Position numbers and translations under genes: made by a program. The notes under the pieces were generated by a model that saw only the letters and a list, made by a program, of their open reading frames with translations, searched no databases and was not told the DNA's origin. Of a stretch of 44,331 bases of DNA, positions 36,187 to 44,331 are shown in pieces (the stretch's first letter is position 1; each line of letters opens with the position of its first letter). The stretch lies in assembly GCA_937859595.1 (NCBI GenBank), contig CALMAH010000022.1, forward strand, positions 1-44,331, written 5' to 3'. The DNA is from an uncultured Acidobacteriota bacterium (GTDB taxonomy: Bacteria > Acidobacteriota > Blastocatellia > Pyrinomonadales > Pyrinomonadaceae).

Positions 36187-36201
36187 AGACGAAAGGTTGT
36201 A

Positions 36202-36810
36202 ATGAAAAAAGTGAGGAAACAAATTACAGGAAAGGGACTAAGGGGACCAGATAGCCATAAAATCGACCGGGGCACGGCCGGAATCATCTCCGTCATAACA
36301 TTTGCGGCCGCGGTCACGGGGATTGTCCTGTTGAGCGGCATGTCGTCGAATGCACAGGTGCCGACGGAGTATGAGACCGTTCCTCCGCCGCGTAAAACAG
36401 TCTCGGAAGACGAGCAAAAAAGACTCGACTCCGAAAGCGGAGTACGCAGGCGGACGCAGCTAGTACTCTCGCTAATGGATGCCAGGCTAAAGCGGGCAGA
36501 ATCGTTGAACGCCGCGGACGACATCGACGGTGCGTTCGATGAACTCGGCGGCTTTCATGCGTTGATGGAAGATGCGATAACCTTCCTTGAAGGGTCAGAT
36601 TCAAATCGATCCAGGGTTCTCAATAACTTTAAGCGGTTCGAAATCGGGCTCCGTCGTTTCTCACCGCGTCTCGAGTTAATTCGAAGGGATATGCCTATTT
36701 CTCACGAATTCTACATCCGGTCTCTTCTGCGGCAGCTTAGAGAAATGCGCACTCGCGCGGTGGAGCCGCTTTTTGGCGATACTGTACTCAGTGATGATGA
36801 TTCCTTATGA
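36202..36810 (+). CDS. Unknown exported helical protein (first of pair)
   Basis: 202 aa with AAAGG upstream of the ATG. An N-terminal positively charged region and a hydrophobic segment (about 24-46, GIISVITFAAAVTGIVLLSG) form a signal anchor or signal peptide. The rest is a helical, charged region with RRRTQLVLSLMDARLKRAE (about 92-110) and a second helical block after 130. It shares its general build with the next gene: a hydrophobic N-terminus, then R-L-x-M-D/I-D-x-R and FGD. I do not recognise a family. Overlap of 4 nt with the following gene (ATGA) indicates coupled expression. Confidence 0.7.
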   Translation: MKKVRKQITGKGLRGPDSHKIDRGTAGIISVITFAAAVTGIVLLSGMSSNAQVPTEYETVPPPRKTVSEDEQKRLDSESGVRRRTQLVLSLMDARLKRAESLNAADDIDGAFDELGGFHALMEDAITFLEGSDSNRSRVLNNFKRFEIGLRRFSPRLELIRRDMPISHEFYIRSLLRQLREMRTRAVEPLFGDTVLSDDDSL

Positions 36811-37382
36811 AACAACCCTCTAACTCTTCCATTGCTAAAGGCGCGGCTTTTGCAATAGCGGCGATTCTTTTACTCTTCGTCTCCGCCGGTGTGGCAACTG
36901 CGCAACGGCGTGATTACATGATCGAGCAAGAGATCGAACTTGTCCGCGAAAATCAGGACATAGACCGGCGTATAAGCGTACTCGTCCGAATGATCGACCG
37001 ACGATTTGCCGCAATGAAGATCGAGGTAGGCGGATGGAAGCCGCGTGACCGTGATCTCGATGAGTGGGGTGAACTTCCCGAATCCCGCAGCGTGGATCTG
37101 TGGTGGGACATTCGCCAGTTGCTGACGAAGGCGATGGACGATATCGATTCGATCGCCGAACGGGATGCCCACGCTCTGCCGCAGAATCGAACAGGCGGGA
37201 GGCTTTTTCCGAAGGCGGTCAAAATGCTGGAGGAGGCGGCTCGTCGCTATCTCGAACCGTTGAAGAGCTCATCGGAAGGTCAGATCGACGAACGCGAACG
37301 GGGGCTGATCCTTAACTCGGTCGAACTCTGCGAGCAGGTGATCGCAGCGGCGGCGAATCTTCAAACTCCACAAAGAAAATAG
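36807..37382 (+). CDS. Unknown exported helical protein (second of pair)
   Basis: 191 aa with a clear signal peptide (about 1-33, AAFAIAAILLLFVSAGVATAQ). The mature part is helical and charged: DIDRRISVLVRMIDRRFAAMK at 51-71, then a Trp-rich loop (GGWKPRDRDLDEWGELPES, VDLWWDIR) and a C-terminal helix pair (ARRYLEPLK..). It resembles the preceding protein in length, hydrophobic start and helical MxxRxxxxK repeats, so the two may be distant paralogues that form a complex. Overlaps it by 4 nt. Function unknown. Confidence 0.7.
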   Translation: MKQPSNSSIAKGAAFAIAAILLLFVSAGVATAQRRDYMIEQEIELVRENQDIDRRISVLVRMIDRRFAAMKIEVGGWKPRDRDLDEWGELPESRSVDLWWDIRQLLTKAMDDIDSIAERDAHALPQNRTGGRLFPKAVKMLEEAARRYLEPLKSSSEGQIDERERGLILNSVELCEQVIAAAANLQTPQRK

Positions 37383-37480
37383 CCTCTTCACAGTCTCGGT
37401 TTCATGATCTGGCTACGAAGAGCCTCGATGTGCTTCGCGCGGATTGCGGAATCCCTTGCTAACGTAGAGAATATCTAATA

Positions 37481-38596
37481 ATGAGCACTGATGAACTTAA
37501 GAAGACCCCGCTGAACGAGGCACATAAACGACTCGGTGGGAAAATGGTGGATTTCGGCGGATGGGAGATGCCCGTCCAGTACACCGCCGGCGTGATCGAG
37601 GAGCACAATGCGACGCGCCTTCGGGCCGGGCTTTTTGACGTTTCGCATATGGGTGAAATATGGGTCGAGGGGCGTGACGCGATCCGATTTGTGAACCGAC
37701 TTACGTGTAACGACGTGACCCAGCTTGCAGACCGTCAAGCTCACTACACGTGTCTCACCAATGAGAATGGCGGCGTTGTGGACGATCTGCTCGTCTATCG
37801 GTTCGGGCCGGGGAAACTGCTGCTGGTCGTAAATGCGGCGACGACAGACAAAGATTGGGAATGGATCACCGGAAAGAAGACCGATGAGGACGATGTTGAG
37901 CTGAAGAATGCCTCTGAGGAGTATTGCCAGATAGCGATCCAAGGCCCACGAGCGAAACAAATTCTCCAGACCATGACCAACGTGGAGTTGGACAACATCA
38001 AATATTACTGGTTCGAGATGGGCGAGGTTGACGGAACTGAAGCGATTATCTCGCGAACCGGTTACACGGGCGAAGACGGGTTTGAGGTATATGCCGCACC
38101 GGAATTTGCGGAGCAATTGTGGAGCAAGATGCTCGATAATGGACGTGGGTCAGGCATTCTTCCATGCGGGCTCGCTGCACGCAACACGCTTCGTCTCGAA
38201 GCCGCGATGTCGCTATATGGCAACGAATTGGGCGAAGACATAACGACGCTCGAATCAGGCCTCGGCTGGATAACCAAACTCGAACAGGAAGAGGGATTCG
38301 TCGGCCGGGATGCTCTTGCTGAATTAAAGGAAAAAGGGGTCGGGCGAAAGCTAGTCGGGTTTGAAATGACGGAAAAGGGCATAGCTCGGGACGGTTTTGA
38401 TGTTTATATCGGTGAGGAAAAGGTCGGGAACGTAACTTCGGGTTCACCGGCCCCCTTCCTGAAAAAGAACATCGGACTTGCATTTCTCCCTGCCGAATTT
38501 GCAAAAACCGGCCAGGAACTTAAAATCGATATCAGAGGAAAGCAAGTCGCCGCAGTAGTGGTTCCGATCCCGTTTTATAAACGGGAAAAACCCTGA
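37481..38596 (+). CDS. gcvT: Glycine cleavage system T protein (aminomethyltransferase)
   Basis: Transfers the aminomethyl-lipoyl carbon to tetrahydrofolate, releasing ammonia. DVSHMGE at 53-59 and the folate-site strings ([30 protein letters not shown]) are typical; the C-terminal barrel includes IGLAFLP. 371 aa, normal. The following small gene begins 4 nt later. Upstream (37383-37480) I see no glycine riboswitch; there is too little room and no tandem aptamer. Confidence 0.96.
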   Translation: MSTDELKKTPLNEAHKRLGGKMVDFGGWEMPVQYTAGVIEEHNATRLRAGLFDVSHMGEIWVEGRDAIRFVNRLTCNDVTQLADRQAHYTCLTNENGGVVDDLLVYRFGPGKLLLVVNAATTDKDWEWITGKKTDEDDVELKNASEEYCQIAIQGPRAKQILQTMTNVELDNIKYYWFEMGEVDGTEAIISRTGYTGEDGFEVYAAPEFAEQLWSKMLDNGRGSGILPCGLAARNTLRLEAAMSLYGNELGEDITTLESGLGWITKLEQEEGFVGRDALAELKEKGVGRKLVGFEMTEKGIARDGFDVYIGEEKVGNVTSGSPAPFLKKNIGLAFLPAEFAKTGQELKIDIRGKQVAAVVVPIPFYKREKP

Positions 38597-38600
38597 TTTA

Positions 38601-38837
38601 ATGTCCGCTTCGACCAACAAATGTCCTAAATGCAACGGCCGGATGACGAGAGGGTTCATTGCAGAGAGAGGAAGTAATATATCAAGATTCGTTGCGGAAT
38701 GGATAGAAGGGGAACCCGAACTAGTTCGATACCAGGGAACTAGCGGAAGCAACCTTGAGATCGAAGGCAGAAGGAAAATACCCATCAGTTCATATCGCTG
38801 CGATGACTGTGGCTTTCTTGAAGTTTTTGCATTATAG
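38601..38837 (+). CDS. Small zinc-ribbon protein
   Basis: 78 aa with two CxxC pairs, C8/C11 (CPKC) and C67/C70 (CDDC), separated by a basic, strand-rich region. This is the build of small zinc-ribbon proteins of unknown function (DUF6487-like). It lies 4 nt after gcvT and 33 nt before gcvH, so it is co-transcribed with the glycine cleavage genes; a functional link is not shown. Confidence 0.82.
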   Translation: MSASTNKCPKCNGRMTRGFIAERGSNISRFVAEWIEGEPELVRYQGTSGSNLEIEGRRKIPISSYRCDDCGFLEVFAL

Positions 38838-38870
38838 AACGATATAGAACGGTCAAACCTAACATCAATT

Positions 38871-39260
38871 ATGTCAAACATTCCAGAAAACTTGCGATAT
38901 AGCAAAGACCACGAGTGGGTCTCGGTCGATGGTGATACAGCGACTATCGGTATCACCGACTACGCCCAACATAGCCTCGGCGACGTGGTTTATATCGATT
39001 TTCCGCGAGCCGGCGACAGGTTCGCTTCTCATGAAGCTTTTGGTTCTGTTGAATCAGTAAAGGCGGTTTCCGAGATCTTTACACCGATAGCCGGTGAGGT
39101 GACCGAGGTTAACGAAGGCCTAAACGATTCGCCTGAACTCGTAAACAGCGATCCGTATGGAGAAGGCTGGATGGTTAAGCTAAAGATGGACAATCCCGGA
39201 GAGGTTGACGGGATGCTTTCAGGCGAAGAGTACGAGGAGTATCTCTCGAGCCAGGACTAG
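38871..39260 (+). CDS. gcvH: Glycine cleavage system H protein
   Basis: Lipoyl-carrier protein that shuttles the methylamine between P, T and L proteins. The lipoylated lysine is K64 in SVESVKAVSEIFTPIAGEV. HEWVSVDGDTATIGITDYAQ (14-33) and GDVVYIDFP are the usual surrounding strands. 129 aa. No good Shine-Dalgarno; the gcvPA start follows the stop by 8 nt. Confidence 0.97.
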   Translation: MSNIPENLRYSKDHEWVSVDGDTATIGITDYAQHSLGDVVYIDFPRAGDRFASHEAFGSVESVKAVSEIFTPIAGEVTEVNEGLNDSPELVNSDPYGEGWMVKLKMDNPGEVDGMLSGEEYEEYLSSQD

Positions 39261-39268
39261 TAGATTCG

Positions 39269-40600
39269 ATGCGTTACATACCAAACTCGCCCGAGGAAAG
39301 GCAGGAAATGCTTGCCTCCATCGGGCTTCCAAATGCCGAAGAGCTCTTTCGATCCTTACCTGCCGACGTTAGGCTCGCCCGAGAACTCAAGATCACCCAT
39401 CCGCTTGCAGAACCTGAAGTCATCGCTGCGATGACCGAAATGGCAGCGAAAAATACTGCCGCCGAAAAACCGTCGTTCTTGGGTGCTGGCGTATATTCGC
39501 ACTTTTCCCCGACGATCGTAGATCATCTCATTCAGCGTTCGGAATTCTTTACATCCTATACACCGTATCAACCTGAGGTGTCTCAGGGCACGCTCCAGTA
39601 CATCTTTGAATTTCAAACGTTAATTTGTCAGCTGACGGGAATGGAAGTGGCCAATGCGTCGATGTATGACGGCTCCACCGCAATGGCAGAGGCCTATGTG
39701 ATGGCTCAGCGTGTGACGCGACGTGACAAGATCGTGGTTGCAAGGTCGGTTCATCCTGAGTATAAAGATGTTGCTCGCACATATACACAGCATGGCGACG
39801 CCGAGATCGTCGAGGTCCCTTTCGATAAGGAAACCGGGCTTCTTTCAGATACATCTGCCCTTGATGATACGACCGCCGCTCTCGTGGTACAGTCGCCGAA
39901 TTTCTTTGGTTGTATCGAAGATCTGCAGTCGCTTGCCGATGCCGCCCATGCCGTCGGTGCGTTGTTCATCGTTGCTGTTACTGAAGCTATCTCATTCGGC
40001 CTTCTAAAGTCTCCGGGCTCCTGCGGGGCAGACATCGTTGTAGGTGAGGGGCAGTCCTTTGGCATCCCGATGAGCTTTGGCGGGCCGCATGTCGGCCTGT
40101 TTGCCTGCAAGGAAAAGTACGTCCGACAGATGCCCGGCCGTCTTTGCGGGGTCGCATACGATAAGAACGGCAATCGAGGTTTTGTACTGACTCTTTCCAC
40201 TCGCGAACAGCACATCCGCCGTGAAAAGGCGACTTCGAATATCTGCACCAACCAAGGCCTCATCGCCTTAGCCGCTACCATATATATGGAAGCGATGGGT
40301 AAGCAAGGCCTTCAGGAAGTTGCCGAGCAGAATGCTCAGAAAGCAACCTACGCGAAGAAGAGGATCGGCGAACTCGATGGCTTTTCAATTCCCTTCTCTG
40401 CACCGACCTTCAACGAGTTTGTTGTACGAGGACCGAAGCCAGCGGTGGAGATACTTGATGGCGTCCAAGCGAAGGGCATCATCGGCGGCCTGGCGTTGTC
40501 AAAATATTATAGCGAGCACGACAGCGATCTTCTTGTTTGTGTAACGGAGACGAACACAAAGCAGCAGATCGATGCACTGGTTCGTGCAATTGGCGGTTAA
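39269..40600 (+). CDS. gcvPA: Glycine dehydrogenase (decarboxylating) subunit 1
   Basis: N-terminal half of the split P protein, PLP-fold without the catalytic lysine. The N-terminus RYIPNSPEERQEMLASIGL is diagnostic, as are FLGAGVYSHFSPT, FTSYTPYQPEVSQGTLQ and SMYDGSTAMAEA. 443 aa, normal. It pairs with gcvPB (42567-44090), from which it is separated here by three other genes. Overlaps the next small gene by 29 nt. Confidence 0.96.
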   Translation: MRYIPNSPEERQEMLASIGLPNAEELFRSLPADVRLARELKITHPLAEPEVIAAMTEMAAKNTAAEKPSFLGAGVYSHFSPTIVDHLIQRSEFFTSYTPYQPEVSQGTLQYIFEFQTLICQLTGMEVANASMYDGSTAMAEAYVMAQRVTRRDKIVVARSVHPEYKDVARTYTQHGDAEIVEVPFDKETGLLSDTSALDDTTAALVVQSPNFFGCIEDLQSLADAAHAVGALFIVAVTEAISFGLLKSPGSCGADIVVGEGQSFGIPMSFGGPHVGLFACKEKYVRQMPGRLCGVAYDKNGNRGFVLTLSTREQHIRREKATSNICTNQGLIALAATIYMEAMGKQGLQEVAEQNAQKATYAKKRIGELDGFSIPFSAPTFNEFVVRGPKPAVEILDGVQAKGIIGGLALSKYYSEHDSDLLVCVTETNTKQQIDALVRAIGG

Positions 40601-40796
40601 GTTGATACCGGAAGGCTACAGCACATTTGAGTACTATCTTTTGAGTGGCTCGCTATTTGTAATGCTGCTTTCTGTAAAGGTATTTATACTCTACATTTAC
40701 TACGGCCTTCCTTTAACACTTGTTTATGTGGTACTTCGCGTTTTCCTTAAGAGATGTGAACCGCTCAAGCTGGGACCACTAAGTGATGATCAATAA
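40572..40796 (+). CDS. Small two-helix membrane protein
   Basis: 74 aa, mostly hydrophobic: YYLLSGSLFVMLLSVKVFIL (about 21-40) and PLTLVYVVLRVFLKRC (about 46-61), followed by a short polar tail. It overlaps gcvPA by 29 nt and the aminotransferase by 11 nt. No Shine-Dalgarno; alternative GTG or TTG starts inside the gcvPA overlap are possible. Composition and location argue for a real gene but I recognise no family. Confidence 0.55.
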   Translation: MHWFVQLAVKLIPEGYSTFEYYLLSGSLFVMLLSVKVFILYIYYGLPLTLVYVVLRVFLKRCEPLKLGPLSDDQ

Positions 40797-42108
40797 AGTG
40801 AACGACATCGATCGCCGAAACTTCCTCTCATCTGCAGGCAAGGGCCTCGGCCTTGCGTTGATGTCCTCAGCGGCCGTTGCATCGCTTTTTGAAAATGTAA
40901 AAGCTTCCGTCAAAACCATCGACCATCTCTCGCCGATAGAAGCAGCAGCGAATGAAGATTTCTGGGCGGCGATACAGCAGGCTTTTTCGGTAACTCGCGG
41001 CATCATCAATCTGAACAATGGCGGTGTCAGTCCCAGCCCAAGGATCGTCACCGAGGCGTTCGTCCGCTATACATGGCAGCAGGAAGACGCGACCGCATAT
41101 ACGATGTGGCAGATCCTTGAGCCACAATCAGAAACGATAAGAACCGGACTCGCTGAAATGTTCGGCTGCGATGCCGAGGAGATCGCCATAACCCGAAACG
41201 CCAGCGAATCGCTTGAGATCCTGCTGATGGGTATGGATCTGAACGCGGGGGACGAGATCCTTTCGACAACCCAAGACTACCCGCGAATGATTACCACGCT
41301 CCGCCAGCGTGAGCTTCGCGAAGGACTGAAGCTTAATCTTATAAAGATCGCTGTCGTTCCCGAAAATATCGATCAGATCACTGAAGCCTTTGAGAAAGCT
41401 ATCACGCCGCGAACCCGGCTTATACTCATGTCGCATATGATCAACATCACCGGCCAGATAACACCGGTGAAGGCGGTTTGTGAAATGGCAAGAAAGCGAG
41501 GGATCGAGACCATTGTCGATGGCGCACATTCCTTTGCTCATTTTGATTTCAAACAGGAAGATCTCGGATGCGACTATTTCGGCACCTCTCTGCATAAATG
41601 GCTTTATGCGCCGAAGGGAACTGGAATGCTCTATGTCAAAAAGGACAAGATACCAAAGGTTTGGGCATTGATGGCCGCCGAGGACACGAACAAGAACGAC
41701 ATACGGAAGTTTGAAGAGATCGGTACACATTCGGCCGCAATGCGGTTGGCGATCGGCGAGGCCATCTTGTTCCAAAATGCCATCGGCGGAAAAAGAAAAG
41801 AGGAACGGCTGCGCTATCTTTCGCGATATTGGATGAACCGACTGAAAGATGTGCCAAAGGTCAGTTTTAACACCTCGTTCGACCCGGCACAGTCCTGCGC
41901 GATTGGCAACTTCAGGATCGATGGTGTTGACCCGGTCCAACTCGGCAGCTATCTGATGTCGAAACACAAGATATTTACCACGCCGATCGTTCATCCGGAG
42001 TTTACCGGCACAAGGATCACACCAAATGTTTACACAACTTTGTGGGAACTCGACAGATTTTGCAGCGTGGTCGAGGATGTGGCAAAAAAGGGATTGCCAA
42101 AGGCTTGA
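40786..42108 (+). CDS. Tat-exported class V aminotransferase-like PLP enzyme
   Basis: A 440-aa fold-type I PLP enzyme of the aminotransferase class V (cysteine desulfurase/isopenicillin-N-epimerase-like) family. Its N-terminus is a twin-arginine signal: DRRNFL (9-14) and a hydrophobic stretch with LGLALMSSAAVASL. LNNGGVSPSPR (about 70-80), TRNASESLEIL and GAHSFAHFDF are family strings, and the PLP lysine is K271 in SLHKWLYAPKG. I use the ATG at 40786; the GTG at 40783 is the alternative. It overlaps the previous gene by 11 nt, and the next start codon overlaps its stop (TGATG). Periplasmic PLP enzymes in this family are often of unknown substrate. Confidence 0.87.
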   Translation: MINKVNDIDRRNFLSSAGKGLGLALMSSAAVASLFENVKASVKTIDHLSPIEAAANEDFWAAIQQAFSVTRGIINLNNGGVSPSPRIVTEAFVRYTWQQEDATAYTMWQILEPQSETIRTGLAEMFGCDAEEIAITRNASESLEILLMGMDLNAGDEILSTTQDYPRMITTLRQRELREGLKLNLIKIAVVPENIDQITEAFEKAITPRTRLILMSHMINITGQITPVKAVCEMARKRGIETIVDGAHSFAHFDFKQEDLGCDYFGTSLHKWLYAPKGTGMLYVKKDKIPKVWALMAAEDTNKNDIRKFEEIGTHSAAMRLAIGEAILFQNAIGGKRKEERLRYLSRYWMNRLKDVPKVSFNTSFDPAQSCAIGNFRIDGVDPVQLGSYLMSKHKIFTTPIVHPEFTGTRITPNVYTTLWELDRFCSVVEDVAKKGLPKA

Positions 42109-42563
42109 TGAGCGAGATTTTTGAAAAGACGTTTCACGTTGGCTGGGCCGATGTTGACCTGAACGGGCATCTTCGAAATACGGCATACATAGATCTTGCG
42201 GTCGATGTAAGGCTCTTTTATTTCGAGGCAAACGGCTTCCCCGTCAGCGAGTTTAACCGCCAGCGTTTTGGCCCAGTGATGATGCGGGATGAAATAGACT
42301 ATCGCCGCGAGGTACAGTTACTGGAAACGATACGGGTAAACCTGCTTCTCGACGGGGTCAGCCAGGATGTCTCCAGATTTCGATTGAGACAGGATATCGT
42401 CAAATCCGACGGCAGCCTCGCGGCGAAATTGGTATCAACCGGGGGATGGCTTAGCTTTGACACCAGGAAACTTATCGTTCCGCCGCCGCAGGTTGCGGAA
42501 ATGTGGTCGAATCTGACCCGCACAGAGGATTTTGAGGAGTTGCCGTCGAGCATAAAGAGTTAG
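42108..42563 (+). CDS. Acyl-CoA thioesterase, hotdog fold (4HBT-like)
   Basis: 151 aa starting at the ATG that overlaps the previous stop; the frame is open upstream to 42042 but the extension lies inside the aminotransferase gene. WADVDLNGHLRNTAYIDLAVDVR (14-36) is the D-x-N-x-H-x-x-N-x-x-Y pattern of YbgC/FadM-type 4-hydroxybenzoyl-CoA thioesterases, followed by DEIDYRREVQL. No signal peptide. It ends 3 nt before gcvPB. Substrate cannot be told from the sequence. Confidence 0.85.
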   Translation: MSEIFEKTFHVGWADVDLNGHLRNTAYIDLAVDVRLFYFEANGFPVSEFNRQRFGPVMMRDEIDYRREVQLLETIRVNLLLDGVSQDVSRFRLRQDIVKSDGSLAAKLVSTGGWLSFDTRKLIVPPPQVAEMWSNLTRTEDFEELPSSIKS

Positions 42564-42566
42564 TTT

Positions 42567-44090
42567 ATGAGCATAAAGAAAGTTACACAGCACCCGACAC
42601 AGAACGAAGGGCTTATTTTCGAACGGTCACAGACCGGCCGGGTCGGCTATCGACTTCCTAAGCTGGACGTTGATGAGACGCCGTTCGACGAGATCATCCC
42701 GGCTGAGTTTCGCCGCGACGACGATCTGGAAGGCGTCCCGGAGGTCTCCGAGGTTGATGTGGTCCGCCATTTTACGCGGATGTCCACGTGGAACTATTCG
42801 ATCGATCTGGGTATGTACCCGCTTGGCTCGTGCACGATGAAATACAACTCGCGGCTGAATGAGAAAGTCGCACGGATCGCAGGTTTTACGGGCCTGCATC
42901 CGTTGGCACCGGAAGAAGAATCGCAGGGTGCTCTCGAATTGATGTATCGCCTCCAGGAAGACCTGGCGGAGATCACGGGCCTGCCCGGGGTTTCGCTCCA
43001 GCCGGCCGCCGGTGCACAGGGCGAGATGACGGGGGTGATGATCATCCGTGCATTCCTGGACAAGCGCGACGGCGAGGCCTCTAAAGACCGCCGCGTGATG
43101 CTGGTCCCCGATTCGGCTCACGGTACAAATCCTGCATCGGCAGCTCTCGCCGGGTTTACGGTCAAGACCATCCGGTCGACCGCCGAAGGGCAGACGGATA
43201 TGGACCACCTTCGCGAACTCTGCGATCAGGGCGGCGTCGCCGGGCTGATGCTGACAAATCCGAACACTGTCGGCATATTCGAGACGAACATTCGCGAGAT
43301 CTGCGACACGATACACGAGGCCGGCGGGCTTGTCTATATGGACGGTGCAAATATGAACGCCCTCGTCGGCGTTGCCCGGCCGGGAGACATGGGCGTTGAC
43401 GTCATCCACCTAAATCTGCACAAGACGTTCTCGACGCCGCACGGCGGAGGCGGCCCTGGCTGCGGACCCTGCTGCTGCACCGACGAGCTTGCCGAATTCC
43501 TGCCGGTGCCCAGGGTCGAAAAGGACGGCGACACATATCGGCTCAACTATGACCTTCCGAACTCGATCGGCCGCGTAAAGGCGTTTTTCGGCAATTTCGG
43601 GATGATGGTCCGGGCGCTTTCCTATATCTACACACACGGAGCCGAGGGCCTCCGGGAGGCGACCGAGACGGCCGTATTGAATGCCCGCTATGTCGCGGAA
43701 AACCTAAAGGACACTTACCATGCCCCCTATCAGGCGGACTGTATGCACGAGGCGATCTTCTCGCACAAACATCAGGCCAAGAAGGGCGTGGTAACGCTCG
43801 ACATCGCCAAACGGCTGATCGATTACGGCTTTCATCCGCCTACCATTTACTTCCCGCTGGTGGTCGAAGGAGCAATGCTCATCGAGCCGACCGAATCCGT
43901 AGGCCGCGCCGACCTCGACGCCTTTATCGAAGCGATGAAAGACATCGACCGCGAGGCACAGGAAGATCCTGATCTCGTTATAAACGCTCCGCACTCCACC
44001 CGCATCGGACGGCTCGACGAAGCCACCGCTGCCCGCAAGCCCGTTCTCCGCTGGCGGCCGGATATGGATGCATCGGCAACATCGGCCTAG
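42567..44090 (+). CDS. gcvPB: Glycine dehydrogenase (decarboxylating) subunit 2
   Basis: C-terminal half of the split P protein, which carries the PLP lysine. FERSQTGRVGYRLP (about 19-32), YPLGSCTMKYN (about 84-94) and QPAAGAQGE are family strings; the Schiff-base lysine is K286 in HLNLHKTFSTPHGGGGPG. Directly after this, the sequence GPGCGPCCCTDEL replaces the usual GPG(S/A)GPVGV and has four cysteines within six residues. 507 aa. With gcvT, gcvH and gcvPA it completes the glycine cleavage system apart from the L protein (lpd). Confidence 0.96.
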   Translation: MSIKKVTQHPTQNEGLIFERSQTGRVGYRLPKLDVDETPFDEIIPAEFRRDDDLEGVPEVSEVDVVRHFTRMSTWNYSIDLGMYPLGSCTMKYNSRLNEKVARIAGFTGLHPLAPEEESQGALELMYRLQEDLAEITGLPGVSLQPAAGAQGEMTGVMIIRAFLDKRDGEASKDRRVMLVPDSAHGTNPASAALAGFTVKTIRSTAEGQTDMDHLRELCDQGGVAGLMLTNPNTVGIFETNIREICDTIHEAGGLVYMDGANMNALVGVARPGDMGVDVIHLNLHKTFSTPHGGGGPGCGPCCCTDELAEFLPVPRVEKDGDTYRLNYDLPNSIGRVKAFFGNFGMMVRALSYIYTHGAEGLREATETAVLNARYVAENLKDTYHAPYQADCMHEAIFSHKHQAKKGVVTLDIAKRLIDYGFHPPTIYFPLVVEGAMLIEPTESVGRADLDAFIEAMKDIDREAQEDPDLVINAPHSTRIGRLDEATAARKPVLRWRPDMDASATSA

Positions 44091-44124
44091 CAAAACCCAC
44101 AGGTTCAAAGCGGCCGGCAAAACG

Positions 44125-44142
44125 GGGCGTTTGTGCCCTTTT
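44125..44142 (+). terminator. Weak terminator after gcvPB
   Basis: GGGC (44125-44128) pairs with GCCC (44135-44138), followed by TTTT and, further on, TTTTT. The stem is only four pairs, so it is a weak candidate. Confidence 0.3.
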
Positions 44143-44288
44143 CACGTTTTTGTCACGAAACCGGGTTCTCCAAGTCGAAAAGTGCGTTCTCCGGGTGAAC
44201 CCCGTCGCAGAATTGAGACGTGGTGAGACGCCGGGTTGGGACGGATGTACTAAATTTCCCCAACTTTTTGTATCCCTTTACCGATATT

Positions 44289-44326
44289 TGTCTCATTTTG
44301 TGCATTAAAATGTCCAAAGTGAGACA
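44289..44326. promoter_or_regulatory. Inverted repeat at the window edge, candidate operator
   Basis: TGTCTCA (44289-44295) and TGAGACA (44320-44326) form a 7-bp dyad around a 24-nt AT-rich spacer. Two more GAGAC half-sites in the same orientation (about 44215 and 44225) precede it. There is no coding frame from 44091 to the edge; this may be the control region of a gene starting beyond it. Confidence 0.3.
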
Positions 44327-44331
44327 GGTTA

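Noticed and set aside
37383..37480. Glycine riboswitch before gcvT
   Set aside because: Gap of 98 nt is too short for the tandem aptamer and no conserved GGA/GAG core is evident.

Overview
The window looks like chromosome from an acidobacterium, most likely of the Blastocatellia. This rests on gene families rather than a search: an Oar-type TonB receptor with an N-terminal carboxypeptidase-like domain, exported PIG-L and Asp-box repeat proteins, a split glycine-decarboxylase P protein (GcvPA/GcvPB), bacillithiol BshC, and atpD-atpC separate from the rest of the ATP synthase operon. No tRNA, rRNA, CRISPR array or prophage was seen.

Regions. (1) 1-3.3 kb: a small unknown protein with a good promoter and terminator, then a minus-strand phoH - nucleotidyltransferase - small protein - ybeY run, in which a two-gene nucleotidyltransferase module separates phoH from ybeY. 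(2) 3.3-5.4 kb: two related small unknown proteins flank a REP-associated tyrosine transposase (RAYT). Around the RAYT lie many short palindromes arranged as a 219-bp tandem repeat that also carries decayed gene-end fragments. (3) 5.8-13.3 kb, plus strand: atpD-atpC, a gene-free stretch with a near-consensus promoter and several complementary segments (candidate structured RNA), zwf-pgl (oxidative pentose phosphate entry), a CNNM/CBS transporter-like protein, a 1-Cys peroxiredoxin and a stand-alone biotinyl carrier protein.

(4) 13.3-24.1 kb, minus strand: an apparent nutrient-uptake locus. It reads ROK repressor, TonB receptor, a 47-residue one-helix membrane protein, a sodium:solute symporter, a large exported PIG-L deacetylase and an argininosuccinate-lyase-family enzyme. 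The ROK promoter carries a palindrome over its -35 box. The layout suggests outer-membrane capture, periplasmic deacetylation and sodium-driven uptake of an unknown ligand. (5) 24.1-34.4 kb, minus strand: bshC-mutL with a short-leader promoter, an exported protein with twelve Asp-box repeats, a large outer-membrane protein with an OmpA-like tail, and a glutamate dehydrogenase.

(6) 34.8-44.3 kb, plus strand: a TPR lipoprotein/exported protein followed by two overlapping genes for small exported helical proteins, then a glycine cleavage cluster (gcvT, zinc-ribbon protein, gcvH, gcvPA, small membrane protein, Tat-exported class V aminotransferase, thioesterase, gcvPB). The lpd gene for the L protein is not in the window. 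All start choices and motif positions are my own reading; no database search was run.
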